Source of the DNA: Mimachlamys varia
Lineage: Eukaryota > Mollusca > Bivalvia > Pectinida > Pectinidae
DNA length: 64,000 bases
Direction of reading: 5' to 3'
NCBI GenBank assembly: GCA_947623455.1
Contig: OX392543.1
Coordinates: forward strand, 19,466,757 to 19,530,756
A model generated the notes under the pieces. That model was not told the DNA's origin. It saw only the letters and a program-made list of their open reading frames with translations, and ran no database searches. This document shows positions 10,480 to 22,100 of the stretch, in pieces (position 1 is the stretch's first letter; the number at the start of each line of letters is the position of its first letter). The position numbers and the translations under genes are program-made.

Positions 10480-11660
10480 ATGATGGTTGATGCTTTGAAT
10501 ATTCTCATCAGTGTGTTGTTTTATCCCTTTACCTACCATCGCTTTCTAGGGAACATGACATACCGTGATCTGACAACAGCATAGGTATAAGCATGTGAAT
10601 TTCGTAACCGAATTTAGAAAGCCGAGCAGGGCACAATTATGATTTTATTATACACAAAATGACATGAAATATTGTCACGTATTATCAGACGATCAAGGCT
10701 GTTCTAAGCAGCTTGCTCCGCTTCAATATAGGAACGATATATCAGGTATTATGTATTATCTGTAATGATAGGGTAGTCTGTTTTGTCAGCTGTCGACATC
10801 TTAGCTAAGATCATCAGTTCAGCTTTCCTGCCATAAACGGAAGTCATTACATTACGATTAAGCAAGTAGTAATAACACACTTTATTGTTGCCAAGTCTTT
10901 TTTTAAATCTAATTCAAAGGCAGATCGTAATACCAGTGACCCATTTTGTTGCATACGGTGTGATCATGATAGGTTACAATCCCGTATTTTCTCTTCTCCT
11001 GACACTAAACTAAAACATTTTGACAGATAATCTGAATAGATCGGATACATACAATTTTTGACCAAGTCGCACATAATGGCGAATTCAATGAAAATGAACG
11101 TTAAGGCTGGGGTATTGATACATAAAATGATGATTATCGATACCTGGACTTTTACGATGTTTTTCAATGAATATATTGGTAACAAAATCGCGTCTTATGC
11201 AAGCACGTGTACAGTAATCAGGCTATAACTTTTAAAGGAACATTATTTGAAAAATAGACATTTTAATTGGATAAGCACCCTGCATGTGATCTTCATTTTA
11301 ATTGGATAAGCACCCTGCATGTGATATTGCCTTGAAACAAATGCGATAGTGCAACAACGTATCAATTTGCGTTACCAAGCCGGCAGAATTGCGTAACAAC
11401 GCGACACGTTTATTCTCAGTAGTCATTTTTCATTTCATGGCAATAATGATTGGTTAATGATGATACAGTATTATGAATTGCGATTCCTTCCCTTACCCCA
11501 GGCGCCGGGGCGTGGCCCAAATGTCTATTGCTCTGCATGAATGAAATGATTTCAAGTATATATATTTTAATACACCATCGATTCACCAAGGAGGAACGGC
11601 TTTTTTGTAGTTTGTAAAGAAAAAAATAATACTTCTTGGTAAAGTTTTTTCATTTTAGTA
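10480..11660. other. No recognisable gene
   Basis: Short unsupported frames only. The one structured spot is the direct repeat at 11259-11325. Confidence 0.5.
11259..11325 (+). repeat. 32-bp direct repeat, two copies
   Basis: Copies at 11259-11290 and 11294-11325 are identical, separated by 3 bp. Each contains TTGGATAAGCACCCTGCATG. Probably a recent local duplication. Confidence 0.9.
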
Positions 11661-11924
11661 GTAAATTGTAATTTTAATGACATAACCCATAAGACGCAAA
11701 TTCGACATTGCGACAGAAATGTGTCTCGATTATGGAAAATTTTTGTTGCGTTTTGACCCTGTCAGTGTCAGTTACTGAATTCACCCACAACAGTATACCA
11801 TTTATACAATAATTATAAATATGTATTTGGAATAACGAATATATGATCAATTTATATGATGTATTTAAGTACATGTAAAACCACATACCGATAGCCTTTT
11901 AATATAATTTTCCAGAGTAAAAAA

Positions 11925-13628
11925 ATGGATGTTCCGTCAGACTTAAGTTACCTTCATACCCCGGCGGTTCAGCCCTTCATTTACTCGACAATAAACAGAA
12001 TGGCTAGCGATAATGCTCGTCTCCGTCCAGACCAGGAATTGTTTGTCCTCCGGGAACTGGACGGGTCAAGGTCAAGTTTGACCAATGCCAGTCTCTATAA
12101 ACAGGCTGGCCAGCTGGCGAGGTACCTCGCTTCACAGGGAATCACAAAAGGCGACATGGTTGCGCTTGTAGGTCCGAACACTCTCGAGATGGTGGTGGGG
12201 ACACTAGGAATACTCATGGCAGGAGCTGTAGTGTTGAATACCACCATTAATATGAAAACAGCTCAAGATCAAAAGAAGTTCCTAGAGGTCACCAAGGCCA
12301 AGTGTATTTTAGCAGACCGTGGCAAGGACAGCTGTCTCCTTGCGCCTATCAAGGCAATGCTGGATCACTGCGATGTACAAAAGGATTATACAACAAATGA
12401 TGACAAGATTAAGGTAATCTTCCTCCGACAAACTGACCTGGAGGGTTTTACGATGACCAACAGTCTACCAAACATTTTATCAGAGAACATGAAGGAGGTG
12501 GAACTGCCAAATTTCTTTCCAGAGGACCCCGCAATGATTTTTACAACATCCGGAAGCACAGGAACCCCGAAAATGGTTCTCCATTCACATTACAATCTCG
12601 CTTGCTACCCCTTCTCCTGGACCCCAACTGCAGTCGATTATGATATCGTAGTCTTCAACGACCGACCTTTCAGTTGGATAGGAGGAACTCCAGTCCTGTC
12701 CATACTCAGAAGTATGTCAAGGGTTTTCACGGATGCATCTTTTACCATGAACGTCAAAAACGCAGATTTTCTATGGAAAGTTGTTAAGGAAGAGCAATGT
12801 ACGGACGCCTTATTCTTACCCAACATAATCCAAAATCTACTGCAGTTACCTTCAAATGTCACAGACGACGGGTTCCGACTCCATCATATAGCCACTGGAG
12901 GCCAGATTGTCGATAATCTCTTCGCACGTGTCAACGAGCGATTCTGTCACGCATTTGTAGTTACGTACGGGTGTACTGATTTAGTTCCTATCGCTGACCT
13001 TGGCCCTGTACAACAGGGAGAACCCCTGCAGCCTGGAGACGTCGGTGTACCATATTCTGGTGTGGAAATACGGATAGTTGACATTTGGGAGAAGCCTCTA
13101 CCCGTTGGGACCATCGGTAAGGTTCAAGTGCGCTCACCATACTCGATGAAGTGTTACTTTGACAACGAAAAACGGACAAATGATGTTTTCACCGAGGAAA
13201 GATGGTTTAGGACGGGGGATGTTGGTAAAATATCAGGCGGTCATCTCATTGTAATTGGTAGAGAAACGGATGTCATTTCCAGGGGTACTCGCAAAGTCTA
13301 CCCAAATATGTTGGAGTACATAATCAAGCAGATGGAATCGGTCAAGGATGTTTGTGTCGTAGCAGTCCCAGACATGAGACTTCATAAGGAAATCTGTGTC
13401 TGTTTTACACATTTCAGTAAACTCACACCAGACGACGTAGAAAAGTACTGTAAGCAGAACCTCTTTAAAACAAGCACTGTTGACGATCTGGAGGAAATGC
13501 CGACGTATTTCCTTTCATTTGAAGCATTCCCCAAATTGAACAACGGGAAAACAGACAAACGGGCTCTTGCGACAGAAACCACGATGCGGTTGGGTTTGAC
13601 AACACAGCGTGACCTTGTGAATGTATAG
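11925..13628 (+). CDS. Acyl-CoA synthetase-like ANL-family enzyme, copy 2
   Basis: A 567-residue tandem paralogue of the protein at 966-2666, differing by scattered substitutions and one extra residue (TTNDDK here, TTDDK in copy 1). The P-loop TTSGSTGTPK, RTGD, GRETD and the C-terminal NNGKTDK lysine are all kept. The YGxTE motif reads YGCTD (residues 348-352), so the usual Glu is Asp, a conservative but unusual change at an ATP/Mg-contacting position. The coding region is a single exon with the same splice acceptor and leader as copy 1 (AG at 11914-11915, then AGTAAAAAA before ATG). The frame is undamaged, so the gene is probably functional, perhaps with altered kinetics or substrate. It is not a processed retrocopy, because the upstream intron end is conserved. 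Confidence 0.9.
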   Translation: MDVPSDLSYLHTPAVQPFIYSTINRMASDNARLRPDQELFVLRELDGSRSSLTNASLYKQAGQLARYLASQGITKGDMVALVGPNTLEMVVGTLGILMAGAVVLNTTINMKTAQDQKKFLEVTKAKCILADRGKDSCLLAPIKAMLDHCDVQKDYTTNDDKIKVIFLRQTDLEGFTMTNSLPNILSENMKEVELPNFFPEDPAMIFTTSGSTGTPKMVLHSHYNLACYPFSWTPTAVDYDIVVFNDRPFSWIGGTPVLSILRSMSRVFTDASFTMNVKNADFLWKVVKEEQCTDALFLPNIIQNLLQLPSNVTDDGFRLHHIATGGQIVDNLFARVNERFCHAFVVTYGCTDLVPIADLGPVQQGEPLQPGDVGVPYSGVEIRIVDIWEKPLPVGTIGKVQVRSPYSMKCYFDNEKRTNDVFTEERWFRTGDVGKISGGHLIVIGRETDVISRGTRKVYPNMLEYIIKQMESVKDVCVVAVPDMRLHKEICVCFTHFSKLTPDDVEKYCKQNLFKTSTVDDLEEMPTYFLSFEAFPKLNNGKTDKRALATETTMRLGLTTQRDLVNV

Positions 13629-13958
13629 ACAATTTCAAAGATTAATCATTTTAACTGATAAACAATACCAGTAAGACCCAACAAAGTTAGATTCATCAAA
13701 ATAGTTTCTTTAATCATCTGGTTAATTTATAGTTTATAGAAAGGGAATCATTGCTAGACTGTTTTTATTTCATTTGATTTTATAATGCTGCATGGATGTG
13801 AACCCTAATTTTATATGGTCCGGTGCATTTTGCTGCACCTGTGTTATTCTTAAGTATTAATACGTAAAAGGTGATTCTCAGTGCATACATTTTTTAATAT
13901 ATTTCCTAGTGTTAGTGTGCCACAGATGATAGAGTGGTTTAACTAACCAATTGTGAAA

Positions 13959-13964
13959 AATAAA
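13959..13964 (+). terminator. Possible poly(A) signal after copy 2
   Basis: AATAAA lies 331 bp after the stop codon at 13628, the first clear hexamer noticed in the 3' flank. Confidence 0.45.
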
Positions 13965-14294
13965 TGTCCTTATGTAATCGTACCGTTATTTTAACTCGTG
14001 TGTTTGAATTTTAATTTAAAGAATTTTAATTTCTTATTGTCATTGAAAATAGTGTCCTAGTTTGAATGTTTCAAATTTAATAATTCGAATAATAATTAAC
14101 TATATAAAGATGAAAATAACTTTCACTTAAACATTTTTCAAAATATCTTCATGAAAAACCTTTCTTTTTCATTTACTAATATTGTTTTCATATTTCGTTA
14201 TTCTAATTTCGTTTGCATAGATATATACGTAAAATCTTTAAAAAATTATTTTCTATTATTTGAAAAACTGAAACACCAACGCAAATTACCTGGT

Positions 14295-14400
14295 GACTGC
14301 CCCAAGTGAGCCTCAGATCCGCAACCTAGAGGTGTAGATGGCAAGTGGTAGCAGAATGTCAGACACCTTTACAATTTGACAAGCGCGGCCTTTCAACGTC
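14295..14400 (+). repeat. Dispersed repeat, partner of 57600-57700
   Basis: Shares GTAGCAGAATGTCA-GACACC and a trailing CAA-GCGGCC-type block with 57650-57695 (GATAGCAGAATGTCAAGACACC). Degenerate and non-coding. Confidence 0.5.
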
Positions 14401-14516
14401 AACAGAGCTGAGTTATTTCCATGATGAAAAAACTGGTTTGAAAATCTATACACATGAACGTTAGTTTGAAACTGTTTCAAATTAAATCAACTCAGATTCA
14501 TAATATTGCTTAACTG

Positions 14517-14606
14517 ACTTGCCCCTAAAATGTCTTAATAAACTTTTAAACCTTTAAACTGCAAGAGTCGAAATGTGCCTTCAGGAATGAATGGGTCAAC
14601 TGACGG
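14517..14606. repeat. Degenerate CACCCCTAAA/TTTCAGGGGTG MITE copy
   Basis: Ends (TTGCCCCTAAAATG ... CTTCAGGAATGAATGGGT) and centre match the better-preserved member at 55620-55702. Confidence 0.5.
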
Positions 14607-14624
14607 ATGTTGTCTCGGTTGTTG

Positions 14625-15090
14625 TCTTCTGTCCCTTACCGGTGAAATCGGGGAAAATAATATTTTTCCTCTCCGTCTGTCTCTGTCTGTCCGTCTGTCT
14701 GTCCGCTTAAGTATGTCAGCACTCTAGAGATTAATTCCTTCATGGGTTTTCATCAAATTGCACCTATTTTTTAAAGGATCAACATACTTTCGAGGAGTTC
14801 GAGTTTGGGGGTTATCGGGTCAAGGTCAATGGCACTTGCTATGTTAAGTAAATTATTGTCAATTCTCTAGAGGCTTCTTTTCATCATGAATTTTCATCAA
14901 ACTGCAATACTTGGAAAGGTTCAACACATTTTCGACAAGTTTTAGTTTTAGGGTTGTCGGATCAATGTCACTGTTGCTATTTATAGCAAAAATTCCCAGC
15001 GCTATAGTGGGTTTTTTTCTGTATGTATTTTAAGCAAAATGGACATACTTATAAAGTATCAAAATATATTCGACGAGTTAAAGTTTCAGG
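14625..15090. repeat. Low-complexity TCTGTC tract plus degenerate repeated segment
   Basis: A TCTGTCTG/TCCGTCTG run near 14672-14704 is followed by at least three diverged units of about 130 bp, each with CATCAAATTGCA/ACTGCAA, a TTCGA(C/G)GAG(T/G) word and a GGG-TT-TCGGGTCAA word. Resembles tandem repeats common in mollusc genomes. Confidence 0.55.
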
Positions 15091-15099
15091 ATTGTAATG

Positions 15100-16890
15100 A
15101 ATTTTGCTGTAATGTATTAAAAAACTGAATTATTTCAAGATAATCATCCAGATTTCTATTTGTCTGACCAGACGTTTTTGCTCTACTAGAGCTTGGTTAT
15201 TCCATCTACTAACGCATGCACAGTTTGCGCCAATTTATTGTTAATAATCTACCTGACAATACGTTACTGTATCAACTACGAAGTCAAATTTAAAAAGTTG
15301 CCAAACGGTCCAAATAAAAGGCAAGGAGTCTTTTACGAAAACATTATTAGAGATCGGAAGTATTGAAAGGAAAAATAACTAGTCCTGACCAACATTTAGC
15401 ACGTCATAAAGCTGATTCACACACAAATAAAGCCTTGATTTGTTATTGGGGTCCACAAGGGAAAACTGTTGTGATGGCGTACTTTCAGTCATTTTCTCTG
15501 TCGATGCTCAGTTACAGGAAATGCGTACGCAAATGAATTTAAAAGAGTGCTTTATAATGTTCTCTGTATATGATTCTACGTTGTTAAAACCACACATAAG
15601 ATCTAGATTTATGGCTCAATTTCGGACAGTGGGAATTAATCTATGCCATTACGCATGAAAACAACTACTGCTCATAACCTATTCCAGAAATTAGGGAAAG
15701 GACAAGTATTACCGTAAATAGTTCAAAATATGTCTCTAAAAGTACTTGCAATTGTGCCGATAATGTCAATGTTTACGAAAATAAGAAAGTTCTAAAACAC
15801 GAAAAATAATATATATTTATAACAGGTTCAGTATTGAATAATTATAAGTATTTCGACGCGTTCCAAATATGTTACATATTCTTCATGTTTAGTGTGTATT
15901 GCGAAATATGATTAGTTTTAACGTATAAAGACACTGAAAATGGTATAGAATGTAAATGAATTTCATTGCGTGGATGATCTGAAAACAATCCTAAAGACAT
16001 TGAGTTTTTAGGAAAACGTAAAAATGCCAGTTTTTACTTTCAATGCATGTATCATCTGAAAGGGAGATGTCTTTTCGTGAATATTACTTTTACAAACATT
16101 AAGGTTTGCCCCGTGATTGTACACCGTACCTACATTAGAACTGGTCGTAGTCAGGCATAAAGATATTTCCCGGCTTCGACTAATAATGCCAAGATGCCGA
16201 CAAATATTTCTTTATTTGAAAATAGGTATGTGTGCAATTAACGTCGAATTATTTATGTTAATGGGATTCAATAAGTTTATTCTGGACATTTGGTGTGAAC
16301 TTTGAATATAGGAAAAGCAGGAAGATATAGTTGATATTGCAGACAGCATGTATATGTACATTAAAAAACTGACATTTAGGTTTAAAGATTATGTACTTTC
16401 TTGTGACGTCACTGTTCATTAAATTTGTTTTAAAACCAACTCAATTCATCTCTCCCCCCTCCCCCATGGAATGATGGTTCAATCCTTAATTGAAAAACAT
16501 ACACTCTTTAAAAGCAATCAATTCAACTAAAAGGAATTGTACAACTCACACTAACGTAAATATATGCAAAAATGAATAATATATCTCCGAGACATTTTGC
16601 TAAAATTACTTAAAGAAATGAATATTTTTATTTTTTTTTTTAGTTTTGAGGAAGACATCATTTTTGTATCAGAAATATAAGGCATATTTGTCTCAACTAA
16701 AGCAGTTTAACTCGTTCATCTTCTAAGATGACGTAACATACACTTATGTTTTATGGGGCAAAAGGGCGATCGATCCCTCGATATCCAGGTTCCTCGTCGG
16801 AAGCTCGACACCTGAACTAAATTGAAACTCCCTCTAGGTGGAAATTATGAGGCGATCTAAAGTCTATATACAATTAAAATCAGTCACGCA
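15100..16890. other. No recognisable gene
   Basis: Several frames of 60-70 codons but none with motifs or splice context. A stub of the hammerhead repeat end (AAGATGACGTAACATACAC) is seen near 16725. Confidence 0.45.
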
Positions 16891-16900
16891 TATATTCTTG

Positions 16901-17346
16901 CATCGTCGGAAACCCACGGTACACTTCTCTGACGTGTGCATATCGTGTGCCAGAATCGATATAAATCTTCATTTCCCCGAATAGAAGTTTATTCGGAGAT
17001 TTCGACCGATCAGAATGGTCGTTTCTCGTGACACTTTGTTAGATCATTTTACCGTGACCACTACCAGTATATTTCTGTAGGCATGACGCCGATGTCAATC
17101 TCCGTAAAAACAGAATATTATATTTTAATCACAATCGACACAATTATAACACAATCGACAGGTTTTGTTGACAGGCGGTGCTACAAATTAAACAGGTTAC
17201 CCCGGCTGGATGTCCCGGCTGGATGTAGTCACGGACGAACTATCGTTATAATTGGCTACTATTTTAGTACGAAAACGAGAGTTTCCACCGATTTTAGCCC
17301 ACGGTATGTAAACATCAGAGAAGTGTACCGTGGGTTTCCGACGATA
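16901..17346. mobile_element. MULE-like non-autonomous DNA transposon, 446 bp
   Basis: Terminal inverted repeats of about 31 bp: the left end begins CATCGTCGGAAACCCACGG and the right end mirrors it with one mismatch in the first base. The element is bracketed by a perfect 9-bp duplication, ATATTCTTG, at 16892-16900 and 17347-17355. A 9-bp duplication plus long inverted repeats is the Mutator-like pattern. No transposase frame is present; an internal 93-codon frame is not similar to one. Confidence 0.8.
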
Positions 17347-17534
17347 ATATTCTTGTTGCTTTAATGTGTAGGCACGTTAGTTATCAAATACAAAACATAA
17401 ACGATTATTAATTAGTGGCATAAACAAGTGTCCTGTCCCTAACTCAGTTATTTCTGTTCCTTCAATGTTAATGTCTGCCCCTCAAACATGTATTAACTGT
17501 ACAACAATTAAAGTAGGAATTAGTAATGAAAAAA

Positions 17535-17612
17535 TGCCCTGCTGGGGTTCGAGCTATTGACCCAATGGTTTCTAGGAGAACACTCCACCGCTTGACTAAA
17601 TGGAAAATTCCT
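17535..17612 (-). repeat. tRNA-derived SINE head, degenerate
   Basis: On the minus strand an A-box-like TAGTCAAGCGGTGGAG is followed about 45 nt later by a B-box-like GCTCGAACCCC. The acceptor ends do not pair, so this is not a functional tRNA gene. Confidence 0.55.
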
Positions 17613-17754
17613 ACTATACTGGTTGGGGGTAAAATCTAGTAAGGTTACCTGTACTCTTAACTTCTACACAATCACTACATTATACCATTTCAATTGAATC
17701 CATGAACATGACGAAGTTAATAAGAGAGTAACGAAGCGTTAACAAAATTATTAT

Positions 17755-17960
17755 CCAAACTCAAAATCTATTAAATCCGGGGCAAAATATGAACAAGGGA
17801 AAGTATTTACAAGGAAACTCTTATAAAATTACAAGAGAATAAGACCAGATGTTCCAGAAGAGTCAGCGTCTTTTGCTTCATCGACGACACCCGCCATGTA
17901 AATCTTTGTCACATCCATGTTAACATCAAGTACTCAAAATGAGAACTGAGTATCATTGTC
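17755..17960 (-). repeat. Dispersed repeat family R1, copy 3
   Basis: Reverse-oriented relative of 10230-10470 and 25905-26085. With the 25905 copy it formed an inverted pair into whose spacer the LTR retrotransposon inserted. Confidence 0.65.
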
Positions 17961-18012
17961 AAGGTAAACATCTTTGTTTTTATCATGATGTCCATATTGT
18001 GTAACATATATG

Positions 18013-19058
18013 TGTAACGTGTAAGGGGGTTCGTTACGAGTCAATTCTCGGAATCACTGTATTTGAGTACACAGCATGTCTAACCTACTGTAGCATAACA
18101 CGTTAAATGCAAATATATACAGATATGAGAGAGCTTAACTGAGCTCAGAATTATGCAAACTAACAATTATCCAAAAGTTAAATTAAACTACAAGACCAAT
18201 GAGCTACCTAGCTCACATATGTATCTACATAACAATTGAGCAGTACAGCGAGTTTCCTACTCAGAACCTGTATAGCAAATAAATGACTACTGACTATTTG
18301 TAACTCTGCAGTATATGAACAATAACGTTTTAACTCAGAACTTTAACATGCATCAGCTAAATCACAAACTACTTAATATAATTATACAATGAGCCGTAAC
18401 GCTCACCGCTCACATGTACGGTGTCTTCACAACTGAGCTGTTACATTGAGCAAGCTACCTTCAACGACCGTACAAAGGGGCACAACTCTAGCTCTCCTGT
18501 TCTCCAAACACACACACCACAACTCAGCGAACCTACTTGCTCTCACGCCCCGCTGTGTCAAACGCACTAATTGGACGAGCAAACCCAGGCTATTCACGCG
18601 AGTGATTTATATGTTGTGCGTTTCTGCCAGCGTGTTACGATTATCTCAACCGCATAGCAATGAGACGTGACGCGTGTAACAGTGAGCCTGGCCGAGAACA
18701 AGGCACTATTTCAGCCTATCCCTCAACACTGCTCATCTGCACAGCTATACTTCGTACACGAGCTCAGATGCTATTATTGTAACACACCTACCACTTTGAG
18801 ATGTTCTCTCCTCGATGGTCTGAACAGGACTCCCCGATTCTCGCTGGAATCTGGCCTTATATACCCTCCGTCTATCCTAGTGACCCCTAGCGGCGAGTAT
18901 GATACAATCACATAAAAGTTTGTACGGTATGCCTAAAAACTATCTATCTGCTAAGCGCTTGAATAACAAAGATAACACAAAATGATTAACGCCAATAGAA
19001 CCTAAACAATATACTCAATCATCGAAGGTAGGGTTACGAAATATATACATTCATCACA
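18013..19058 (-). repeat. 3' LTR
   Basis: Right-hand copy in element orientation, 1046 bp, TG...CA ends. A TATATAAGG box (minus strand, 18855-18863) is present as in the 5' LTR. The open frames inside are identical in both LTRs and have no recognisable product. Confidence 0.95.
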
Positions 19059-19072
19059 TTACCCACGCCTCC
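19059..19072 (-). promoter_or_regulatory. Candidate polypurine tract
   Basis: Just upstream of the 3' LTR the minus strand reads GGAGGCGTGGGTAA, purine-rich and in the position expected for second-strand priming. Confidence 0.55.
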
Positions 19073-19195
19073 GAGTACAACGCGTCCTCGCGTTACAAAT
19101 TAACTCGGCTACAAAACTGTAAAGCTATAACTACATTAATCAACAATATATACAGATGATTCAGAACGACCACAAATGAATTGGTCATATCCTAC

Positions 19196-22100
19196 CTAGT
19201 ATTCGGTAGTGTAACTTGAATGCCACCGAGGAGCTCGTCGAGAGCGTGTTGGCCGAGAGTTGGTATCAAACTCTTTCTCGCCATCACCGTTCTCTGCATC
19301 ACTATCGACCTCTATGGGGACATCTATCAGCTCACTCCCAACATTGTCCCCAGATGATGCAGCACCCCCTAAGTTCGAGTAGTTGAAGCAACTCTCATCG
19401 ACCTGAGTTTGTCGATCCCTCAGACCACTGTGTTCTTGAGGGTTCTCCCCTCGCAGGACCTGCACGTTTCTTCTTTTCAGTCGGTCAGCATGTATGACTT
19501 TGGCCTTTCCCTTTCGACCACAACGCACCTTGTAGGTCACATCTGTCAACTTGGACAGTACCCGGAAAGGTCCACGCCATCTACATGATAACTTAGGGCT
19601 CAGTCCTGTCTTCACGTTTGGGAAAAACACAAACACTTCTTCTCCTGGCTTGAAGCTCTCCCATGACAGTTTCTGGTCATGATTCCGCTTTTGTCTTTGC
19701 ATAGCTCCTTTGACATTTTCTCTTACCAGTTGATGAGCATCCTCCATGGTCTCTTGGAGTTGCCAAGCCCACTGGTTCTGCGGAATTGCCTTCACATTTC
19801 TTGGCATGGCGTACTGTATGTCTAAAGGGGTACTGGTTTCCCTTCCTAACATCATGAAGTTTGGTGTACATGACGTGGTTTCGTGCTCTGCTGATCTATA
19901 GGCCATCAGAACGTAGGGAAGCTGCCGATCCCAATCAGTCTGGTGTTCGTTAACAACCGTTCTGAGCATTGCTATTAACGTTCGGTTGAACCTTTCAACC
20001 ATACCATCGGATTGCGGGTGGTATGGTGTTGTGCGCGTCTTCCGTATTTGAAGCAGCTTGCACATTTCGCTAAACAGAGCACTCTCAAACTGTACTCCTT
20101 GATCTGAATGCACCATGGTCGGAACACCAAATCGACATATCACCTCTTCTACCAGTATCTTGGCTACGGTTTGGGCTTCCATGTTGGGCATCGCGTAGCT
20201 CTCGGTCCATTTGGTGTAATAGTCAGAAATCACCAGAATATGTCGATTCCCATGATCAGTTACAGGTAGCTCACACAAAATGTCGATTGCTAGGCGTTCC
20301 ATAGGAAATCCAGTTTCCACAACTTGCATAGGAGCTCTCTTTGTCCGGTTGGGGTTTTTCCCTCTGCTACATTGTATACACCCAGCAACATAGCGCTTCA
20401 CGTCTGCTTGGAGTCCCGGCCAATAATATGACTGTCTGATCTTAGCCAAGGTTTTTCTCAATCCCAAATGTCCAGCAGTTCTATTGTCATGTGTATGACC
20501 AAGGACAGTTCGTCTCTCAGACTTGGGGAGCACAACCTGCAATGTCCCATTAGGACTTTCTCTATACAGCATGCCTGCATTGATCGACAGTGCCTCAAAC
20601 TGTGACCAAAGCGATTTCACAGTCATATTACGACCCTCAATGCTTTTAAATGCTGGTTTCTTGCCCTCTCGTACCCATGCAAGAACAAGTCTGATATCCT
20701 CATCACCTTCCTGTTTTTCTTGTAGAGCTGGTTCTGGCTTAGTCTCGTCACTTTCTTCAGGCATCACCCCTGTGCTAACAACTCCACAACGTTGCAGTGT
20801 ATCATGGACAGCACATATGTGATCGTCTGCCAGGCTTTTACTTTCCCATTCTGGCTCATACCCACATTGTCTACAGGGTAACCGGCTGAGACTATCAGCA
20901 TTCTGGTGTTTGACTCCTGGTCGATGGACGATGGTCATGTCATATGAGCTCAGCACTTGTAGCCACCTGGCCATCTGTCCTTCGGGGTTTTTGAAGTTCA
21001 GTAACCAACGGAGCGAACTATGGTCGGTACGTACAGTGAACCTTCTACCATACAAGTAATGGCGGAGGTACTTGGTGAAGTATACAACTGCCAACAGTTC
21101 CTTTCTGGTCACACAATAACCTCGCTCTGCTTTTGTTAGAGTCCGACTAGCAAATGCTACTGGCCTCTCTACATCATCGACTATCTGAGACAACACTGCC
21201 CCAATAGCGTCATTGCTTGCATCGGTGTCTAGTATAAACTCCTTGGTGAAGTCTGGATGTGCAAGGATAGGTGCCGTTACCAACAACCGCTTAAGAGTCT
21301 CAAAGGCTTCCTGACAAGAGGAACTCCACTCAAATGTTCGTCCTTTTTCGGTGAGTTTGTGAAGGCACTTTGCGATTTTAGCAAAATCTTTTATGAACCT
21401 TCGGTAATAGCTGCAGAACCCTAGAAAGGATCGCAACTCTCTTACATTGCCAGGAACAGGCCATTGCTCGACTGTCTTTGTTTTAGCTGGGTCTGTCGAC
21501 ACACCTGCCTCTGATATAACGTGCCCTAGGTATAAAACCTCTTTTGCACACAGCAGGCACTTCCTAGCTTTCAATTTCAATCCAGCAGCCAACAACCGGT
21601 CAAAGACTTTTTCGAGATTTACAATCATCTCCTCAAATGACCTTCCTACAATGATCACATCATCAAGGTAGATAAGGCACACCTGCCACTGTAGTCCCGC
21701 CAGCACAGTCTCCATCAACCGTTCAAATGTTGCTGGGGCTGAATTCAAACCAAAGGGCATAACTTGGAACTCGTACAAGCCTGTGCGAGTAGCGAATGCT
21801 GTCTTGGCACGGTCCTCTGCATCCAACTCTACCTGCCAGTATCCCGAGTTCAGGTCTAGAGTAGAAAACCATGAACAGCCAGCAAGTTGGTCTAGTGTCT
21901 CGTCAATACGAGGCAGAGGGTATGCATCGGGAATGCTCACAGCGTTAAGTCGTCTGTAATCAACGCAAAACCGCATTGTCCCATCCTTCTTCTTGACCAA
22001 AACGATGCCTGAGCTCCATGGACTAGATGATTTCTTTATAACACCCCGGTCGAGCATGTTCTGTACTTGTTTGTCTACTTCAGGTCCCATATTGCCTGGA

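Noticed and set aside
15440..15658. 72-codon frame in the 15-kb gap
   Set aside because: No motif, splice context or duplicate supports it.
18446..18915. Two open frames in the LTR (and copies at 25050-25519)
   Set aside because: They lie on the strand opposite the element's coding sense and are identical only because the LTRs are; no motif seen.
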